Shown piece by piece: positions 1 to 13,800 of a stretch of DNA of 64,000 bases. The DNA comes from Prostheceraeus crozeri. Taxonomy: Eukaryota > Platyhelminthes > Polycladida > Euryleptidae. The notes under the pieces are model-generated. The model worked only from the letters and a program-made list of their open reading frames with translations, had not been told where the DNA came from and did not search any database. Numbering within the stretch: the first letter of the stretch is position 1; each line of letters starts with the position of its first letter. The DNA is taken from assembly GCA_907163375.1 (NCBI GenBank), contig CAJQUW010011528.1:1-64000 (forward strand). Reading direction: 5' to 3'. A program made the position numbers and the translations under genes.

Positions 1-560
1 TAGTCTTGTGGTTTCTTCCTCTCTTCTGAAGTTCCTTCCACTTTATGTTTCATCCACTTTTGTTTCATCCCACATTTTGTTTTCTTCCAGTTTTTTTATA
101 AGACAATATTTTTTTAAATATATTTTGTTTTTTTGATTATTATTTAGATTGATATATTTTTTTTATTTTTTTATAAAAAAAGAGTCCGGCAGGTTATACT
201 TATTTCATTTTTTATATATTATATTTTTTTATTTTTATTTTTTATAAAGCCGTCCGGTAGGTTATCATATTTCATTTTTATATATTATATTTTTTATTAT
301 TTTTTGGTACTTTTTTAAATGGACTAAATTCATCAAATTTAAGTCTTAAAAAACCTAAAAAAGAATTAAATTTATGAATTTATGTCGTTTTTTTTAAAAG
401 TGAAAAAAATTTAAAATGAAATTTTGAAAATGGTGCTAAATTCACCAATTTAGGTCCTTAAAAACCTGAAAAAGTGACTTAAATTCATCAATCTTAGGAC
501 GTTGTGTTAAAAATGAAAAAAATTGAACCAAGTGGTGTCCCTGGGAACGGTTTCATATAT
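1..560. repeat. AT-rich sequence with short tandem duplications
   Basis: This stretch is dominated by T and A runs and has no open frame of interest. A unit of roughly 77 bases that starts with GTCCGG and an AGGTTAT word appears twice (about 184 and 246). A second motif, AAATTCATCAA followed by a TTTAAGTC-like word and runs of A, recurs near 325, 434 and 480. This looks like decayed tandem duplication in intergenic DNA. Confidence 0.5.
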
Positions 561-3500
561 ACATTACTATAAATTAGTGGCTAATTTCCTTATTGTTGGT
601 AACAAATACTTAAGTGTAAATAATCTAATGATATGATACCACCCTATATTCTATTCATTTGCATGTAGGACATCTTTTAACAACGAAATAACTCGGGATT
701 TTCACCAGAATTTATATTATGTCCATTGTCTATGGCATACAACCTCCGTGGATGTATCTTAGGTCATTGGTCCTTCCACATACTACATACTATAATGACT
801 TATTCTATCAAGAAACAAGATTTTCTACCTCCTTGTTTCCATCAGCCGTAACCCAGCATGTAAAATAGTCTTTTCAAATAATATGATTAGTCGTCTATCA
901 GTATTCCTTTCCCATTCTCTATTTCCCATAAACTCAATGCTATCGTTCATTATGGGTAATATGTAGACATGTAAACTTTTAAAAATAAGATGACAAGTCA
1001 ACTACAGAAAGTACAAATTAGGCCTAACATTTTACAATTTATTGGAAAATTTTACGTGTATGTGACACATAATGCAGTCAATGACTTACCAATAGCTTAT
1101 TAACAAAATTATGGATTTCGGTGAATTGAGCAGAATTGGACGGAAGAAGTTGCACACAAACAGTCACAATGAAATGGTAGAGAAAGTGAAGAGAAAATGA
1201 TCCAAGTCTGCATGCGAAAATTGACGTCATCTCAAAGTGGTGATGCATTGGAAAGTTCATTCCGTTGTTTGAGAGGGAATGCGATGGGAGAAGCGAGAGG
1301 CGAGCTTTGATATAAATTGGGTGGCTAGAGTAAGTTTCCCTTGTTCATCACTTCACCACGTTTCCGCCTGCACGATTCGGGCACTTGAAAAAAAGAGACG
1401 TTGTTTCTAACTGTCCGCAAATCGTATCGGGACCATCCAAGTTTCGCCGACCAGGCAGTAGACAAATGACCACAGGATTTCATCTCCCGACAACTTCCCA
1501 ACAGCTGTCTGTCGGGAAGATAATGGCCCAGCATCATATTATCAAAATTTTTCCACTGGGTAGTGTCACTGATATCTGCGTCTGAATTAGAAAGTCCGCG
1601 TCATGCATGTAGGTTTAATGTAAGAGTCTCCGAAGGAAACTATTCACTATTATACCTGAAATCTATTTCTAATTATAAATCATAGTTGTCAGCATTTCCT
1701 TGCAAATCGTACAAAAATTGATATTGTAAAATCTATGTCATTACACATCGCTTGAGGGAGTTTATCTCATGGCTAATAATGAATTTTAGCACAATGAGGC
1801 GTCCCTTAGAGGCCTATGACCAACTGTTATGGCCTACCCCTTGTACCCCGAAAGTATTCCGTTACAATAAAAAACTGATAATTACCTTAATTGAATTGTT
1901 CTTATTTCTCAGTAGGGAACCATACAAACGTATACAACACCAACTTTGCACGTCACTAAGGGAAGTTCAAAACAACAACCCACTTACATCAATCATTTGC
2001 AGAAAAACCCACTACTCCAACTTGGAGTGCATTTTCCTCCACATGCAAGCGTGTTCCCCATTTAAGACACTCACTGCCATTGTAGCCCATTTCTTTTCCA
2101 TTGTCAAAACCATACGCCACGTCGCATTGACCACAAATTGACCATTCAGATACCTTTTGGATTGTTCTTGTTGGGCATTCGAGTTACCAACATGTGGCTT
2201 GCATTTTGCAAAATAGAAGCCCGTTAAAGCAGTTTTTTAAAGTTTTTTTCGCCTGGCGACTAGGCGTTCCACAGTCACAGGCACTTGAATGATGTTCAGT
2301 CTTTCTGATTTTAGAAAGTTGACTCCGCATGATGTAGAGTCAATAATCGGACAGCCTTATGCAAAAAAATGGCCCTAACTACCACTTCAGGCCAAAATTG
2401 AATTATTATACAGGGGCAATAATCCTTATTTTGTTTGTCATACGATTAATCATCAACATTTAAAAACAGTTATCGTTGGAAATGCTAATTTTTAGGCATA
2501 AATGCATTTTGGCCTATCTAACATTGTCAGTTAGGCCATTACGCAGAAATAACTCAGGTTCACATGTAGGGTAACTTCGACTATTGTCAAAGCACTTAAA
2601 TTTGTTCGGCATCGTTGCAGGACAACACGTAGCGAACAATGAAACTCATATTAACAGTAGCTTTTTCTAAATAGATGCCAAGCACGGTGATACTCTTTAT
2701 TAGGACCCGCACCGTTGCCTGTGGGAAGACAGTGGTCGCATACTGTGCACACAAAATTGCGTTGGTGTGACCAGCACGCTCAGTAGCTGTCCGATAGAGA
2801 TGAGAGCCATTCGAACCACATCCCGGCCTTTCACAAAAATACTGCACTGAAGTGGACGTGCTGCTGTCCTGGTAGCATACTAAATATAGTCCGCCCCTTG
2901 TGTGGAGTTTACACTGTGTGTTACCAATAGACAGAGGATCAATGGATCATTCTGACATTGATCAGCCCTGTTGTTGTGACATTGACTTTCCTACATTCGA
3001 AGCGTGCGTAGTTAGGTATATCAAACCTCGATTGTTAAGTGTGGACCTCATTAGTTTATCGTAGGCTTAATGAAAAGTAGAGGGATGCCTCCTGGTACAG
3101 GCAGCCTGTAAAAAACGACGAATTGGTAAGTTTTTAACAATCGGCCCATTGATGTTTCTGTATTACCGATAGTACAAGGAACATATTTGTCAAATATCTA
3201 AGTTATGTAGGGTACGTTTAATTAACAACTCTTAGTATAATATAAAATTCATAATTAATTAATATATAAGATACGCAGAGTCAATCAAAACACTATCCAC
3301 TACCCAAACACCAAACAAAAACACCCACACCAAATCAAAAATCAGTCGCTACATGTTAGAATAATGTATCATAAATTAAGGTACTTATTTCACAATAGGC
3401 TATCCCAAATAAATTCAATTTAGAATTCATTGAATATTCATTATGTTTATGGCATTATTTTCATTATGACATTAATTTCTACATACACGTATTATTTTAG

Positions 3501-4250
3501 TTATGGCAACTTTATAAAGCCCATGTACATACCAAAATTGAATTTTTTTTTATTTGAGTTCTATATCCATTTTATGAATCATTTCAGATAAAATTACATA
3601 TGGTTATAATACTTTATCGAACACTGATCAATCTAGACATTTCTATGTAGACAGGTATAGCCTAAGAAGGAATCAAGAACGTGATAATCTTCAATATCAA
3701 AATGTTTACTGACATCCAAACAAATGTCTAATGTTTTAACCAAGCATATTGTACCTTTCCAGATATTAACTGTGAACCCCCGCTCAATGCCCCTATTAAC
3801 GCCCTAATGAAGTTTTCCGGACGTTATTTTACACGAGCAAGGTATGTAGAAAACTAGCGTTTTTCATTCGTGCGAAAAAAACGAATAAATAATTGAAATG
3901 ATATTTTTCTTTCAATAAAATTATGCATTTTTGAAAATTCAAATATAGATCGATATGCAAAAAGTCTTCTAAATTAAAGAAATATAGTCAAACTATTTAA
4001 TATAATCATTGCTATATTTTTGGCTTTAGCAAAACAAATGACAATACAATCGCTCCCGCTATAATATGTTTCGTTAACATGTTTCGAATTGATATTTAAT
4101 AGAACATTCGTGCAAACATTCCTATATTAAAAAACAAACCTTCAGGTTAAGTAACAATACTGGACCCAGATCAAGATAACACTGTGCATAGCCCATTGAT
4201 TTTTACAACCTTTTTTTAGTCAAATAGCTAAATAAAGATAATTAACTTTT
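561..4250. other. Intergenic stretch without a supported gene
   Basis: I see no exon with convincing splice sites and no recognisable protein here. The longest open frames are 60-130 codons and show no family signature. Base composition is ordinary AT-rich intergenic sequence. One minus-strand open stretch at 1989-2188 is listed separately because its residue composition looks coding-like. Confidence 0.5.
1989..2188 (-). CDS. Unassigned coding-like open stretch (possible exon)
   Basis: Between two stops the minus strand encodes about 65 residues with a C-x-x-C pair (SICGQCDVAYGF) followed by NGKEMGYNGSECLKWGTRL. The mix of Cys, Gly, Tyr and charged residues looks more like protein than the surrounding frames. 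I do not recognise the family. There is no in-frame ATG at the upstream end, so if real it would be an internal exon. The opposite strand also has an open frame here, which could equally be the chance one. Confidence 0.18.
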
Positions 4251-4259
4251 TATAATATA

Positions 4260-4381
4260 CATGTATTTTTGCGTCTCTGGTGGCCGGAGAGCTATGATCC
4301 AAATTATGATTTTATATTTTTAGATACATATATTTTGCGCCTGGTGGCCGGATGGCTATTGTCAAATTATGATTTTCATTT
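4260..4381 (+). repeat. Tandem duplication, about 62-bp unit, two copies
   Basis: Two adjacent copies (about 4263-4320 and 4322-4381) share the words TATTTTTGCG, CTGGTGGCCGGA, GGCTAT and AAATTATGATTTT. They differ by a few substitutions and small indels. No coding role is visible. Confidence 0.65.
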
Positions 4382-4479
4382 TAATTAGTATGCTGTTGTT
4401 CTTTTCTACAAAATTAAAATATACATGTAATATTGAGCAACTTTAGCATCCATTGTTACTAATTGTTTAGTTTTCCTTT

Positions 4480-6300
4480 CAGATACAAATCATGGAGATG
4501 AGATGTTCCGTTGTCCATCATGGAATGAGATGCCTACAGTTTGGCAAAAGAAAAAAGGAAGTATGCGCAAAGGAAGACCTGACCTGTGGAAACGAAATCA
4601 AACCAAGCGGTCTAAGAGAAATGGGAGAACCCTTAGACAACCAACAAACCGGCTCGATCCATGGGAGGGCCCTTGTACATCGAATGGTTGCAAAACCCTC
4701 AATTCAAGAGCTTGCTGTTAATATCACAAGAAGAACAGCAGAATGACCATATTCGGACAATGGTTTTGGGTAAGCATGAAGACATTTCGAGAAAGGACCC
4801 AATATACATTCAAAAGCCTCACAAGTCCAGCAGAACCCAAAACGCACGTACATCAAGCAGTGATTCTCGCCAGATCTAAGGAGCTTTTCGTACAATTTGG
4901 AAGTGGACGAAAATTCTTATCATGTCTGCAAGAACCTGTTTTGTTCAACAGTTGGTCATTCCACAAAGAACTATTGTTGCATGGATGTCAGAGGAGGTTT
5001 AAAATGAAATCTCTCATATTCCACCCAAGAATCGACCAGTTTCGCTTGGGAGCGAACAGAGTCGCAAATAGGATCACTGAGGAAGTACCACCGCTAAAAC
5101 CTAGAGACATTCTTGCTATAGTATAACTACAATGCCATCGCATTATTAGCAGAGCAATATCATCAGGACCAGAAATATTCTTGAATCTGGGAAGACATTG
5201 GTCGGTCGATTATCAAAGAATACCAACGAGTGCCACCAGCTCTAAACCAACAAGCCATGGTTACAGTACGTTTCTCCAAGGAAGTTCCACTCCATGGGTT
5301 TCAAGTCTTTACCCCGAGAAAGGACCTAATGCAATGAATGCATCAAAATATAAAATTGGCACTCTATCATCAGCGGATCACTCCAAGGCATTTGACTTTA
5401 AAGGGATGCTGCCCAAGCCGAGAAGGCAAATGACAAAATGATGAAGCAAAAAACAATCCAAAAGTTTCAGTATGGACTATGGACTTGCAGGTCAGTCCTG
5501 TTATGTGTCCCAAAACACAAAGCAAGCTGGCATGTATTAATAAGACAAAATTACAGATGCATAACTTCACATGATACTGTTTAGAAACCAAAGAGGGACA
5601 TTGCTAACCTTGGACCGAGGGTTGATGGCGATTCTATCCTCTGAAGTGTTTGGCCTACCTTCAGGTATCAACACTTCAAGGATTATCTCAACTCGTCATG
5701 GACAGTGTTGAGAAAAACTAATTATTTGGTCCGACGGTTGTGCTTATCTACAACCGCACCGCAAACCTGTCAGCAATGCCTACCTACACTTGGGCTAAAG
5801 AAAAAAACCGTAACAATAATACTAGCAAGTCTCTCATCACGGGCTCTAGTCCAAATGGAGGCCGATTCTATGCACAGCACAATTGAAGCTGAATTAGGTG
5901 CGAAATCTATTCACCAAGTGACTACAAGATGGCGATGAAATTGGCCCCCGGAAACCCTGAACACATACGTTTGTTTCATGATTTGAACCATTCCTATTTT
6001 AAAAACGGGGGTTTCAAAACCTATAGGGGGGGGGGTGAAGTCAATAAGACCCGGAAAGATATATCGGAGACGTAAAAAGTTAATGAACTATCAGAATTGA
6101 AGGTACCAATGACAGGGAAAAATGTATCATTCCAACATTAAAAGGAGAAGAGGAAGTGGTCCACCTTTTTACCACAAAAGATAATAAATCGAATCGTACA
6201 TCGGACCCTTCTCTTTGCACACCAAATGTTCCCGACGCATCTGAAAATATGCGGAGCGGAAGTATCACTGATCTTCAGGTACTCAAATCAGTGTATCCCA
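4480..6300 (+). pseudogene. Decayed coding relic, possibly transposon-derived
   Basis: The composition changes sharply from AT-rich intergenic to coding-like at about 4480 and back at about 6300. Plus-strand reading gives coding-like segments in all three frames in succession: lysine-rich near 4503-4720, then a stretch with GGPLYIEWLQNPQFKSLLL near 4661-4790, then further pieces to 5940. Around 6036-6110 a segment reads IRPGK followed by GDVKK in a neighbouring frame. This recalls the RPGxKVGD-type motif I associate with transposon-linked proteins of marine invertebrates, but only from memory. The frames change several times, so the gene looks broken. Family and boundaries are uncertain; it could be a multi-exon gene with unrecognised introns. 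Confidence 0.35.
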
Positions 6301-8944
6301 AGTGAGAAAAATCATGCATTTAATGATAGCTCTCTTCTCACATACTTGCTAACTTTTTGCAATTCTTTTTGAATAGTTTTCTTGGTTTACAATCTTAACT
6401 AAACACAAGTAACAGATGTCAAAATTAATCGTTTTCCATTAAGCCTCCTTTTAGATTATTCTCGATTACATGGTGACAATGGAGTAAGATGTTTTTCATA
6501 TTTACTTCCTGATGTGATTGAACTGAAAGTAACAGCCCATGTATACCAAATCTTTCATTATAATATTAAATTTTCCGCATGGCAAATTAGAGCCTACAAT
6601 TAGGATTATCCCTTTTCACGTCAATACTTAAAGGCCTAAGGTATGTAATTATCATATAATCAACACAAAATACTTATCTAATTTTGTAAGATAATATGAA
6701 AATATAAATGCAAACCAAAATCATCGATCTGTATTTCAAATTTTCGGTGCAAAAATGGCCTATCTACAGAAAAAATTAGAATGGCACTAAATTGGCCTAT
6801 CTTGCAAAAACAACCTATTGTCGAAATCCAGTATAGGCGAAAATGGAAGTGATCTCCCTGTTAGGTATAACTAATCTTGAATATAGACCACATCGAAAAA
6901 ATAACTATATTGTTTTACCTGGAAAATAAAAAATAGGAAAAGTTTATTTCAATTTTCTCGAAAGTGGAAAAATTGCAGATATGGCCATTTTTGCATAAGG
7001 ACTGTCGATATGATTTGTGGAAAAATTGGTTTTCCTAAATCTATTTGACACGGCTCAATGGCAACGTCTTTATATTTTTCTATGGGAGCTGAGAGAGAAG
7101 TGACAGGGAAACTTGCCTCTGGAATGCTGGCGGACGTTATCGAGATAAATCTTGCTTTGTACTTATTATCAAAACTTTGATGAGTCAATGTCAGAGATAA
7201 CTGGGCTGATTTTTGATCAATTATTATGTGATCGCCATTTTCCTTTATTTTTCTTGCCTAACAAGCATCGGAAATGAGAAATGCATCTGTGGAAACCAGC
7301 CTCAAAGCAAAGTGGGTAAAGATCCGGATTTATGAAAACCAGATATTGCGTTTTTACTCTGACATGTATTTATCCATGCGCTAGTGAAAAGAGTGAACAA
7401 AAGGCTTTGGTTTTATTAATTGACCACGAGTGCCTGGGGGGGGAGATTCGTCATCTAAGTCATGAATAAGTTTGCATCGTTATACACCTTCCAAGACCGT
7501 TTAAAAGGAATAAGAACAGCTCCAACTCTAATGGCTGGAGATGATTCTGATGTGTTTGTGCGTATGGGAAGACCATCCTAACTCAGTTTGTAAGTTTTTT
7601 GATGCTCAGAAAACAAAACAAGATAGAAGAGAAAACAATGACTACTATGACCATCCTAAATTTAAAACTATTTTATACGGCCATGCCTAGAATTTAGCAA
7701 AATTAAGCCAAAAAGTGACTGAACCACGCTGAAAAGTAAGTCTTTGTCAATCCAACCACTTTTCGACTACATTGCACCATCGAACCCTGAGGAAGTTTCA
7801 CCTAATTCTTCCTGTTTTTGGAACAACGCTTTCCCTTCCTTTAGCATATTTCATCATCGGTGGGTAAAAAATACCCTACTCGCATTGCACGCATGCGACT
7901 ACTGTTGTGTTCGCACCTCTCTCTACAGACGTGACTGCCTGGACAACACCTTTAGATCCTTTTCTTTGCAAGAACCTCTACCATCCATCGGGAACATTTT
8001 GGCAGTCCTCGCCATCCACATTATAAATTTAATTTTTCGGGGTAATTGTTTAGCGATCCCAGATTCCATCGAAATTTGAGAGACTTTCAAGTCTCATCTC
8101 AAACAAAAATGCGCACATGGGACGACCGCTGAACGTTCTATACAATACCCACACAGCCCCATATTTCTTGATAAATTATTCTACCTCTGACTGCCATACA
8201 CAATTTCCAGGGGTGCCATCAGTTCGAGAAAGTGAACATCTCACCAATCCCTAACCCGCATCTCGATATTACTTTGCTGACATGTTTGAGAATGGCATGA
8301 ACACTCTATGTTATACTACTCAATACAAAAATTGTACGCTTAACTGACGTGCCGTGTCTAACATTTAGTGGAAAACCCTCTTAGCGTGTCTGTCCGTGAA
8401 TTAGGTCCCCGCAAAGTTCTTTTTTCCTGATCCTTTACTCAAAACTTCTACTGTTTGCTTTCCGCATTTAGGCTTAGTACCATCAAAAATTCCCTTTTAC
8501 ACCAAATTCTGCGAAGAGTGGTTCTTTGGAACTTTGTGACCATTTCGTCGATGCTCTTCCAAATGACATTTTCCCCATAAGGCTGGGCGCAAACAATACT
8601 TGATTAGTGCTTTCAATGGATTATATAAAAATGAAAAAAATTTATAATAGATTACCGATTGCTAATGTCTTATCGCTTCACTTTTGACTCAGTGTATTCC
8701 AAAATTCAGCTTCTCAGAGAGTGGGAAGACCAAGCAGCCAATAGAGATCGCGGTTCTTCCCAAAGTTGTTGTTCATCACTCATCTATAACTAAGCGCAAC
8801 ATGAAATCACATACTTCTTAAGGATTTAAATCACGATGAAGAATAAGTAGTTACATCACTAATCTAGACCTATGTTAAAAAATATGCAATGTAGAACTTA
8901 CAATATATATTCGTAATACAGTTAGGTATACGGTTGAGTCAGGA
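6301..8944. other. Intergenic stretch without a supported gene
   Basis: No recognisable protein or RNA gene was found. An open frame of 111 codons at 7744-8079 has no family signature and mixed composition, so it is not called. A G run at 7436-7445 and ordinary AT-rich sequence make up the rest. Confidence 0.5.
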
Positions 8945-8984
8945 TAGTATTACGATATAAACCCCCATCCCAACTTCAATTCCA

Positions 8985-11150
8985 AAATGTGAAATTGCTG
9001 GACTCAGCCCCCCCCCCTCTGGAAGGAAGTGGCCCAAGGATGTGTTGGAGGAATGGGTCCCGTGAGGGGAAACTGGTTCCCTCCCCCCTCTGGGCAGGGA
9101 AGGAAGGAGGACTCAGCAAGGGGTGGAATCTCGGAAGGACTAGAGGGTGAGAAAAGGCGGGTGATGGTGGGTTGTTGGGATGAGAAAGTCCATGTTTCGG
9201 GCAGAAGAAGGCCTCGGAATGGAAAACTTGACGTGAAGATTACGTGAAATTTTCGGGTTAGGAAGGATGTTTTCCGCAGCGACATCGGACAAAGAAAAAG
9301 TTTTGAAGAACCTCCCCCCACCCCTCCTGCCAAACTTCCAACTTTGGTAGTGACAGATCGCAGAAAGTCGTGCAATAGCTCATTTAAAAGCTAAAAGTGG
9401 GAAAAATGCAGTGGAAAGCTCAGTTTGGACTAATTTTTTATTTTTTTTCCTTTCGCACACACCCCACCCCTCCACCTAGGGTTAGGGAGGAAACAATGGG
9501 CCAGGACACCGTCAGAGTTGGAACCAAGGCATGTGTTGCACGGTTTTGGATGAGAAAACGTCGTTTTTTTCGGACAGAAGAAGGCCTCGGATGGAAAACG
9601 GAGTGCAAATTTCCGGGGACGCTATGTGAAATTTTGGGGTTAGGACGGGATGTTTCCAGCGGCATCGGAGAGAAAAAGTTTGAAGACGCACCCCCCCCCC
9701 CCCTCCTGCCAAACTTCCAAACTTTGGTTGTGTAGACATCGTAGAAAGTCGTGGCCAAATAGCTCAATTGAAAAGCTGAGAATGAGAAAACATGCAGTGG
9801 AAAGCTCGTGTTGGCCCACTTTCTGGGTTTAGGGGAGGAAAATGGCAGGAAACCGTCAGAGATGAGAAAGGCAGGTGTTGCAAGGTTTTGGGATGAGAAA
9901 GTCCATGTTTCGACAGGAAACGCGCCGACGTCGGAATGGATAAACGGAGTGCAGAATTGGCACTCTACGTGAAATTTATGGGTTAGGAAGATGTTTCCAG
10001 CGGCATCCGTCGAGCCAAAAAGTTTATGGAGGACGGTTCCCCCCCCCCCCTCCTGCCAAAAACTTCCTACTTTTGGTGTGAGAGATCGTTAGAAAGTCGT
10101 GCAATAGCTTCCATTTGAAAGCTAAACGTGAGAAAAATGCAGTGGCACAGCTCAGTTTGGCCCCACTTTTCCTGGGTTTCGGGAGGAAAATGGCAGGCAC
10201 CACACGTCCAGAGTTGGACAACGGGAGGTGTTGCAGGTTTTGGGATGATGAAAGTCGTATTTTTCGGGCTAGTCAGGAGGCCTCGATTGGGAAAACGGAG
10301 TTGCACATTTCCGGACTCTATGTAGAAATTTTGGTTAAGGAAGGATGTTTCCAGCGGCATACGTAGAGAAAAAGTTTTGAGCGGACTTCCCCCCCCCCCG
10401 CCCATCCTGCCAAACGTCCAACTTTGGTGTGAGAGATCGTAGAAAGGTCGTGCAAATATGCTCATTTGAAAGCTAAAAGTGAGAAAAATGCAGTGGAAAG
10501 CTCAGTTTGGCCCACTTTTCCTGGGTTTAGGGAGAAAATGGCAGGAAACCGTCAGAGTTGGAAAAGGCAGTTGTGGAAGGCGTATTTGAGGATGAGAAAA
10601 GTCGTTTTTCGGACAGAAGGAGGCCTCGGAGGGAGAAAACGGCAGTGCACACTTCGGACTCTATGTGAAATTTTGGGGTTAGGACTGGATGTTTCCCAGC
10701 GACAATCCGGAAAGAAAAAGTTTATTGAAGACCTCCCCCCCCCCCCCCACTCCTGCCAAACTACCAACTTCGGTGTGAATAGATCGTAGAAAGTCGTGCA
10801 ATAGCTCATTGGAAAGCTAATAAAGTACAGAAAAATGCAGTGGTCAGCTCCATTAGGGGCCCACTTTTCCTGGTTCAGGGATTACCAATGGCAGGAATAA
10901 CCGTCAGAGTTTGAAAAGGTCAGGGTTTTGGGAGGTTTTGGAGAATGAGAAAAGTCGTTTTTCGGACAGAAGGAGGCCTCCGATGGGAAAACGGAGTGCA
11001 AATTCGGACTCTATGTGAAATTTTGGGTTAGGAAGGATGTTTCCAGCCCAATCGGAGAGAAAAAGTTTTGAAGACGCCCCCCCCCTCCTGCCAAACTTCC
11101 AACTTTGGTTGTAGACATCGTAGAAAGTCGTGCCATAGAGCTCATTGAAA
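8985..11150 (+). repeat. Outer tandem array of the left arm (six units)
   Basis: The marker word GAAAGTCG recurs at 9363, 9744, 10092, 10442 (with one inserted base), 10789 and 11123, giving spacings of 381, 348, 350, 347 and 334. Each unit contains a C run of 7-12 bases followed by TCCTGCCAAACTTCCAACTTTGG, an AAAATGCAGTGGAAAGCTCAG segment and a TTCGGACAGAAG(G)AGGCCTCGG segment. The corresponding right-arm units are 316-324 bp. The open frames of 60-130 codons in the units restart at each unit and are not conserved as proteins, so I treat them as non-coding. Confidence 0.8.
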
Positions 11151-11639
11151 GCTGGGGAAGCAGTGAGACTAAATTCAGAGTGAAATACATGGCTTTTCGT
11201 ATCTGCCTTCGGTGTTTACGAGGTGAAATGGTTTATTGAAAATTTTGGGACCTTGGCGAAAAAACGACAGAGTTAGGAATGTACAGTATGCGAAAATTCG
11301 GCTCTCCTAGCGGTGAAGCAAACCTCGGACGGGAAAACAGAGACCGGAATTTGTCTTCAGCGTCAAATTCTGCTTCGGCATGCCTATATTTGAAAGCCAC
11401 ATCGGAGAGAAAAAATTGTTCATACATGTTTTTCCGAAAAACGTCGTTAGAATTTATTGCGATGGCTGTGGGCTGTAGGTAGCCAAACCGAAGCATCGGA
11501 TGGAAAATGGAGGGCAGATTCGGATTGTAAGCGTCAAATTGATTACGTGGTGACATGGCGAGAATTTCCAGCTCCATCGAGCACTAGAACCGAGAGATAG
11601 ACGGTTTTTATGTAGTCTGGATGATGGGGTATTACGTCA

Positions 11640-11700
11640 TCAGCTGATTCGCCACTAACACTATATCAAATGAAAACTCTGCTGTGGAAATCAGTTCTCT
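11640..11700 (+). promoter_or_regulatory. TATA-like promoter in left arm, pointing inward
   Basis: A TATATCAA word at 11662 corresponds to TATATAAA on the minus strand at 25593-25600 in the right arm and to TATATAAG at 63502 in the third copy. In all three it is followed within 2-6 bases by ATGG or ATGA and about 20-30 bases later by a GGAA(A)TC(A)-type segment. The left-arm version departs from the consensus by one base, which could be a sequence error. The direction would drive transcription from the arm toward the centre of the element. Confidence 0.35.
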
Positions 11701-13029
11701 CACCGACTGGGTTGGGGAGGTGAAACGTCTGGAGCTCTGATGATAGCATTGGAAATCTGAAAACCGGGTTTCTGTAAGAAACCGACTTGGTAAAATTTCA
11801 TTGCTGAAAGTCCAGGCTAAGGCGTCAGACTTAGAGGTTCGCCAGGAGATGGATTTCGTCTCCAGGCCATCAAATGACTCCCAAAACTTTAAAGGCTCGT
11901 AACCCTTGTTGCTTCTACAAGTCCGTTTGACTTGATTCAAAAAAGTTCGGTTGCTCAGTGACCTGCCGTAAGTGATAGACTATTACTTAAAACAAGTAAT
12001 TTTCATAAGTAGTGCTAAAAAGTTGAAAAAGTTTAAATTTCACTTAGTTTTAGAGGTTTTCTGGGGTGTTCGACCCTGCGGAAGTCAATGAAAGATTTTT
12101 AGTGATGTCTGAGCCAGGCTTCTCATGCGGCCCTTTTCACTGAAAGCGAGCAAGACACGGAGAGTTTTTGCTGTAATATTCCACGGACAGGGTGTTCCTT
12201 CGGGACGGCGGACGGATGCACGTAGTGATAAGTGTGGCAAGGGAGTGTGTCATGTTTAGACCGAAACCGCTGGGACAACTCATGTCTCATGTTGGGCATT
12301 TGACACCCAGTTTCTCAACGTAGCACCTTTGAACGCCAATTGGTTGAGTCTTAGACTATCTTGTCATGGGTGGCCTCTATTCAATCTACCATTGCAAAAA
12401 TCGCTGGTGAATCAAGCTCTCTTACGATCGTGCTATCTAAGCTGTTCAAAGTTTGCCAACCTCTTCCCAACTCCATCCGCGTTTCATGTCGGCGATCATG
12501 TATGGGACGGTGCAAGGTCACGGAGTTTTCGGTGTGATACTCCTGTGTGTGGGCGTTCGTTACGAGACAGCGGTGAAGTCCGCGCGCATGATGGTACTGC
12601 ACGGGAGTGGGCAAGGGTAATGCCGTTGTGAAACCTCTCTTGTGGTCAGGTGATTTGCAGTGGTTGCCTTTCGTCCTCATCGTTGTACATGCCTGACCGC
12701 CGGGCGGACCCAGGGTACGTTAATCTGCCACAGGTTGACCTCATAACAAATCTCCATTGCACTTGTCTCCGACAGTGGCAACCATGGGAGCATGTAACCA
12801 TGCAGTTCTTGCAAGTCTCTATCACGTGACGACACTGATGAAGGGGAAATATGGAACCATGATGGGCCCTCACTGGGACCATTCTAAAACCTCCACGCTC
12901 TCCAACAATCCCTCACAAACCGACTTCACACACAGATCTTCGCTCGGCGGCGATGACCCAAGCGCGGGTCAGTGGTCGTCAGAAAGTGATCCTGGTTTGC
13001 AAATTTTAGTGTAGTTCAAATAATTTTGA

Positions 13030-13800
13030 CTGTGACACCCAGTTTGAGAAAATAGTTTGTTATTCATCGAAGGTTTACTTCATAAGGTTAGTCAGAACCC
13101 TTCATCTGTGTGTAACAAAAGTTGTATCACTGTATCACAAGGGGTGATTGTATAGTTAGAAAGTTTGATCATCGACGTTGTTTTCATAAGTCTAGTCAGC
13201 CTTACTCTTGTTGTATCACAATAATTTTTTGCAACTCTGTTGATGTTATACTTCGAAGGTTTGATCCATTTTACGTTGTATTGTCACGGGTTAGTCAGAA
13301 ACTGCATCGGTGTTGTACAAAAGTTGTTTACTGCGCAGTACAGGTTGATGTATAGTTAGAAAGTTTGATCAGGATGTTGTTTATGAATACCAAATGTATG
13401 AAAATGTAAGGCTAGTGTCGTCAAATATGTTTACTGCGGACCACACGTTGAGATGTAAATGTATGGATCTTTGGAAGAGTATTTCGTGACTTGGTTGTGG
13501 TAAAAAGTTTTACTGGCTACCCACAGGTTGTTTTTTTTTTATGTATAGTTGGAAAGTTTAGATCATGACGTTTATTCGGTAGTGTCGTCAGAAAGAGTAT
13601 AATGGTTTGCAAAAAGCAAAGTTTAGTATAGTCAAAGTATTGAGTACTTGTAACAGGTTGATGTATAGTTAGAAAAGTTTGATCATGATGTTTTATGAAA
13701 CACACATGTCCTGAAATGCAAGTGTTAGGTGAAGTTCAATATAAATATTACTCGCGACGCACGTTTGTGACAATAAAGTTTGATCACTTGACGTTGTATG
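13030..13800 (+). repeat. Inner tandem array of the left arm, about 97-bp period
   Basis: Copies of ACAGGTTGATGTATAGTTAG followed by AAAGTTTGATCA and a GACGTTGT or GATGTT word recur through this block. It is the inverted counterpart of the better preserved array at 23530-24350. Copies here are irregular in length. Confidence 0.65.

Noticed and set aside
7744-8079. 111-codon plus-strand open frame
   Set aside because: No recognisable domain, cysteine and aromatic content unlike typical proteins, and no splice or promoter context.
9004-10809. Many open frames of 60-130 codons in the arrays of the giant foldback, with similar peptides on both strands
   Set aside because: They recur because the DNA unit recurs, restart in each unit, shift with every indel and resemble no protein. 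The C runs give meaningless proline or glycine strings.
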